Positions 35,779 through 37,478 of a DNA stretch of 37,478 nucleotides are shown here, one piece after another. Each line of letters begins with the position of its first letter. Positions within the stretch are counted from its first letter, which is position 1. A program made the position numbers and the translations under genes. A model generated the notes under the pieces. That model did no database searches and was not told where the DNA came from. It saw only the letters and a list, made by a program, of their open reading frames with translations. This stretch comes from a virus. The stretch spans positions 1 to 37,478 of IMG/VR virus record IMGVR_UViG_3300037189_006993, one strand, 5' to 3'.

Positions 35779-36667
35779 TGAATTTGATTTTATATTTTTA
35801 AGTTACGATGAGCCTAACGCTGATCTGCACTATGCTGACCTTTGTAATAAAGTTCCTTGGGCCAAGCGTGTTCATGGAGTAAAAGGATCAGACGCTGCCC
35901 ATAAATCTGCTGCAGAACTTTCTGAAACCGATTGGTTTGTAAGTGTTGATGCTGATAACATCGTCGATCTTGATTTTTTAGATCAAGAAATAGAATTCAA
36001 TGATGATATAAAAGTTTTTAGCTGGACTGGCAGAAATCAGCTCAATGGGCTTCGTTACGGAAACGGCGGACTAAAATTGTGGAACAAACAATATGTACTC
36101 GATATGAAAAGCCACGAAGCTGCCGATACAAAAAATTCCGAAGTTGATTTTTGTTGGGAATCAGTTTATAGACAATATCCCGAAAGTTACAGCAAAGTAG
36201 TTATAACAGGCAGTCCTTTCCAAGCATGGAGAGCAGGATTCCGCGAAGGTGTGAAAATGACTTTGGTAGATGGAATTAAAGTTGAACCCTATGAAATAAA
36301 AAATCGTGTATGGTGGCATAATCTTCATAGACTAAGAATATGGTCAACTGTAGGTACACATGATGAAAATGGAATTTATGCTGTATATGGTGCAAGATTG
36401 GGTACCTGGTTAGCAAATTGCACAGATTGGAATTATGTAGATGTTCGAGATTTTGAAATGCTTAAAGGTATATATTTTCAGTACGGTAAGCCCTACGAAG
36501 ATGTAGACAGTGATGGACTAGTTGAAGAAATTAAATCTCTCGGTGAAAAGATAAAATTAAATCTGGGGTTAGATTGGCCGTGGCTCGATGCAGACCAAAG
36601 CAGTTACACTTTAGGTTTATATACAGAAACACTGAAAATGGCACAGACCTATTATAGAGTTCACTAA
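35768..36667 (+). CDS. Glycosyltransferase-like protein (FLSYDEP/DAD family)
   Basis: A 299-residue protein with a recurrent aquatic-phage domain: FIFLSYDEPNADLHYADLCN, KRVHGVKGSDAAHKSAAEL, WFVSVDADNIVDLDFLD and NGLRYGNGGLKLWNKQYVLD. The DAD (Asp61, Asp63) and the adjacent hydrophobic strand suggest a GT-A fold, though the sequence is far from classical families. A later region has SPFQAWRAGFREGVKMTL. The N-terminal half of the next gene repeats the same text, so the two are tandem paralogues. Start ATG at 35768 overlaps the upstream gene by 11 bases. The stop overlaps the next start (TAATG). No signal peptide or membrane segment. Sugar transfer is inferred from fold pattern, not proven. Confidence 0.58.
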   Translation: MKISEFDFIFLSYDEPNADLHYADLCNKVPWAKRVHGVKGSDAAHKSAAELSETDWFVSVDADNIVDLDFLDQEIEFNDDIKVFSWTGRNQLNGLRYGNGGLKLWNKQYVLDMKSHEAADTKNSEVDFCWESVYRQYPESYSKVVITGSPFQAWRAGFREGVKMTLVDGIKVEPYEIKNRVWWHNLHRLRIWSTVGTHDENGIYAVYGARLGTWLANCTDWNYVDVRDFEMLKGIYFQYGKPYEDVDSDGLVEEIKSLGEKIKLNLGLDWPWLDADQSSYTLGLYTETLKMAQTYYRVH

Positions 36668-37478
36668 TGTACGAAATTATATTTTTAAGTAATAATGAGC
36701 CTTATAGCGACAATCATTGGAATAAATTAAAATCTAGATTTCCGACAGCTATCAGGATCAACGGCATACAGGGAATTCATGAAGCTCATCAAGAAGCAGC
36801 ACGTCGAGTTATGACATCTAATTTTTGGGTAGTTGATGCTGATGCTGTGATCGTGGACGAATTTAATTTCGATTATGAAATTTCTAAATACGACACGAAT
36901 TCTGTACACATATGGCACAGTAGAAATCCCGTAAATGATTTAGAATATGGATATGGTGGAGTAAAACTTTTTCCTAGAAGTGCAGTTCTCAATTCTGAAA
37001 AAAATTCTATAGACTTTACTACCGGTTTAGAAGTCGGAGTAAAAATAATTCCCGAGGTAGCGAACATTACAGTATTTAATTACAATGAATTCTCAACATG
37101 GAGGTCAGCATTTAGAGAGTGTGTAAAATTGTTATCAAGTAAAATAAAAAATTCTAACGAAATTGAAAATAATAGAAGATACGAAATTTGGGCTACGACG
37201 GGCAAAGACAGACAACACGGTGAGTATTCTATTAAAGGATCTAAGGATGCAAAAATTTTTGTAGATCAATTTATCGACGATTTCGAAATGTTAAAAAAAA
37301 TCAACGATTTCGACTGGTTAGAAAATTATTTTCATATATCATCGAATATAAGATCTCAAAAAAATACAGTATGTGCAGTTCCCTGGATGCATCTCAACTT
37401 TGAACCAGCAGGTAATGTTATTCCTTGTTGTCTAACATCAACATTTAATTATAATGCCGGGGATCTAAGCACACAGAC
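36667..37478 (+). CDS. Glycosyltransferase-like and SPASM/twitch radical SAM fusion, cut at right edge
   Basis: Open from ATG at 36667 (TAATG overlap with the preceding stop) to the window end, 270 codons, incomplete. Residues 1-160 repeat the preceding protein: YEIIFLSNNEPYSDNHW, INGIQGIHEAHQEAARR, NFWVVDADAVIVDEF (Asp57, Asp59), DLEYGYGGVKLFPRSAVL and EFSTWRSAFRECVKLL. Residues about 195-233 are a linker. Then comes TVCAVPWMHLNFEPAGNVIP followed by CC and LTSTFNYNAGDL, the iron-sulphur-binding twitch/SPASM start (C-x(3)-PW-x(10)-G-x(3)-PCC) of phage-type radical SAM proteins. In that family a radical SAM core with CxxxCxxC follows, which would lie beyond the window. Coupling to the three preceding genes suggests a shared pathway. 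The fusion is directly visible in one frame; the full enzyme and its substrate are not. Confidence 0.68.
   Translation, partial: MYEIIFLSNNEPYSDNHWNKLKSRFPTAIRINGIQGIHEAHQEAARRVMTSNFWVVDADAVIVDEFNFDYEISKYDTNSVHIWHSRNPVNDLEYGYGGVKLFPRSAVLNSEKNSIDFTTGLEVGVKIIPEVANITVFNYNEFSTWRSAFRECVKLLSSKIKNSNEIENNRRYEIWATTGKDRQHGEYSIKGSKDAKIFVDQFIDDFEMLKKINDFDWLENYFHISSNIRSQKNTVCAVPWMHLNFEPAGNVIPCCLTSTFNYNAGDLSTQ

Noticed and set aside
1-37478. tRNA genes, CRISPR arrays, insertion sequences and attachment sites
   Set aside because: None could be recognised; gene density leaves gaps of only a few dozen bases, with no repeat-spacer pattern or transposase.

Overview
This window is the late structural (baseplate and tail-fibre) region of an AT-rich, T4-like contractile-tailed phage of the kind common in marine and other aquatic samples (cyanophage or pelagiphage style). 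The evidence is a set of recognisable T4-type proteins in T4-like order: a gp55-type late sigma factor, a gp48-type tube cap, gp53, a hub pair resembling gp27 and gp5, gp25 and gp6. Late -10 elements of the NATAAATA type lie ahead of several genes, and the fibre proteins have aquatic-phage architecture. No photosynthesis or other host-diagnostic gene is present, so the host (cyanobacterium, SAR11 or other) cannot be fixed from this window.

Layout. At the left edge (1-692) one minus-strand gene, the late sigma factor gp55, is cut by the window end. Everything else is on the plus strand with almost no spacing, and no stretch longer than 300 bases lacks a gene. Bases 777-9895 encode the baseplate: tube cap (gp48-like), wedge gp53, a 767-residue hub protein, gp5-like spike without lysozyme, gp25 and an enlarged gp6. 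Bases 9898-23973 are one uninterrupted 4691-residue reading frame in the gp7 position. It contains an integrin-type beta-propeller, several carbohydrate-binding-like modules and strand-repeat modules. Bases 23984-33093 hold a small structural protein, four paralogous fibre proteins that share an N-terminal module of about 200 residues but differ at the C-terminus, and a further fibre-like protein.

Bases 33151-37478 form a distinct cassette behind its own late-type promoter. It has a small conserved protein, two putative GT-A glycosyltransferases, one protein of unknown function, a third glycosyltransferase-like protein, and a last gene (cut by the right edge). That last gene joins a paralogue of the third glycosyltransferase-like domain to the start of a SPASM/twitch-type radical SAM module. 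These genes overlap or abut (ATGA, TAATG), which suggests translational coupling.

How they work together. gp55 directs host RNA polymerase to the late promoters. The baseplate hub and wedges build the injection machine. The giant protein and the fibre array probably form the peripheral baseplate and receptor-binding apparatus. The glycosyltransferase/radical SAM cassette lies directly downstream of the fibres and may modify a sugar or peptide on the virion or cell surface; this last role is inference. The most novel points are the giant modular protein, the fibre paralogue array and the glycosyltransferase-radical SAM fusion.
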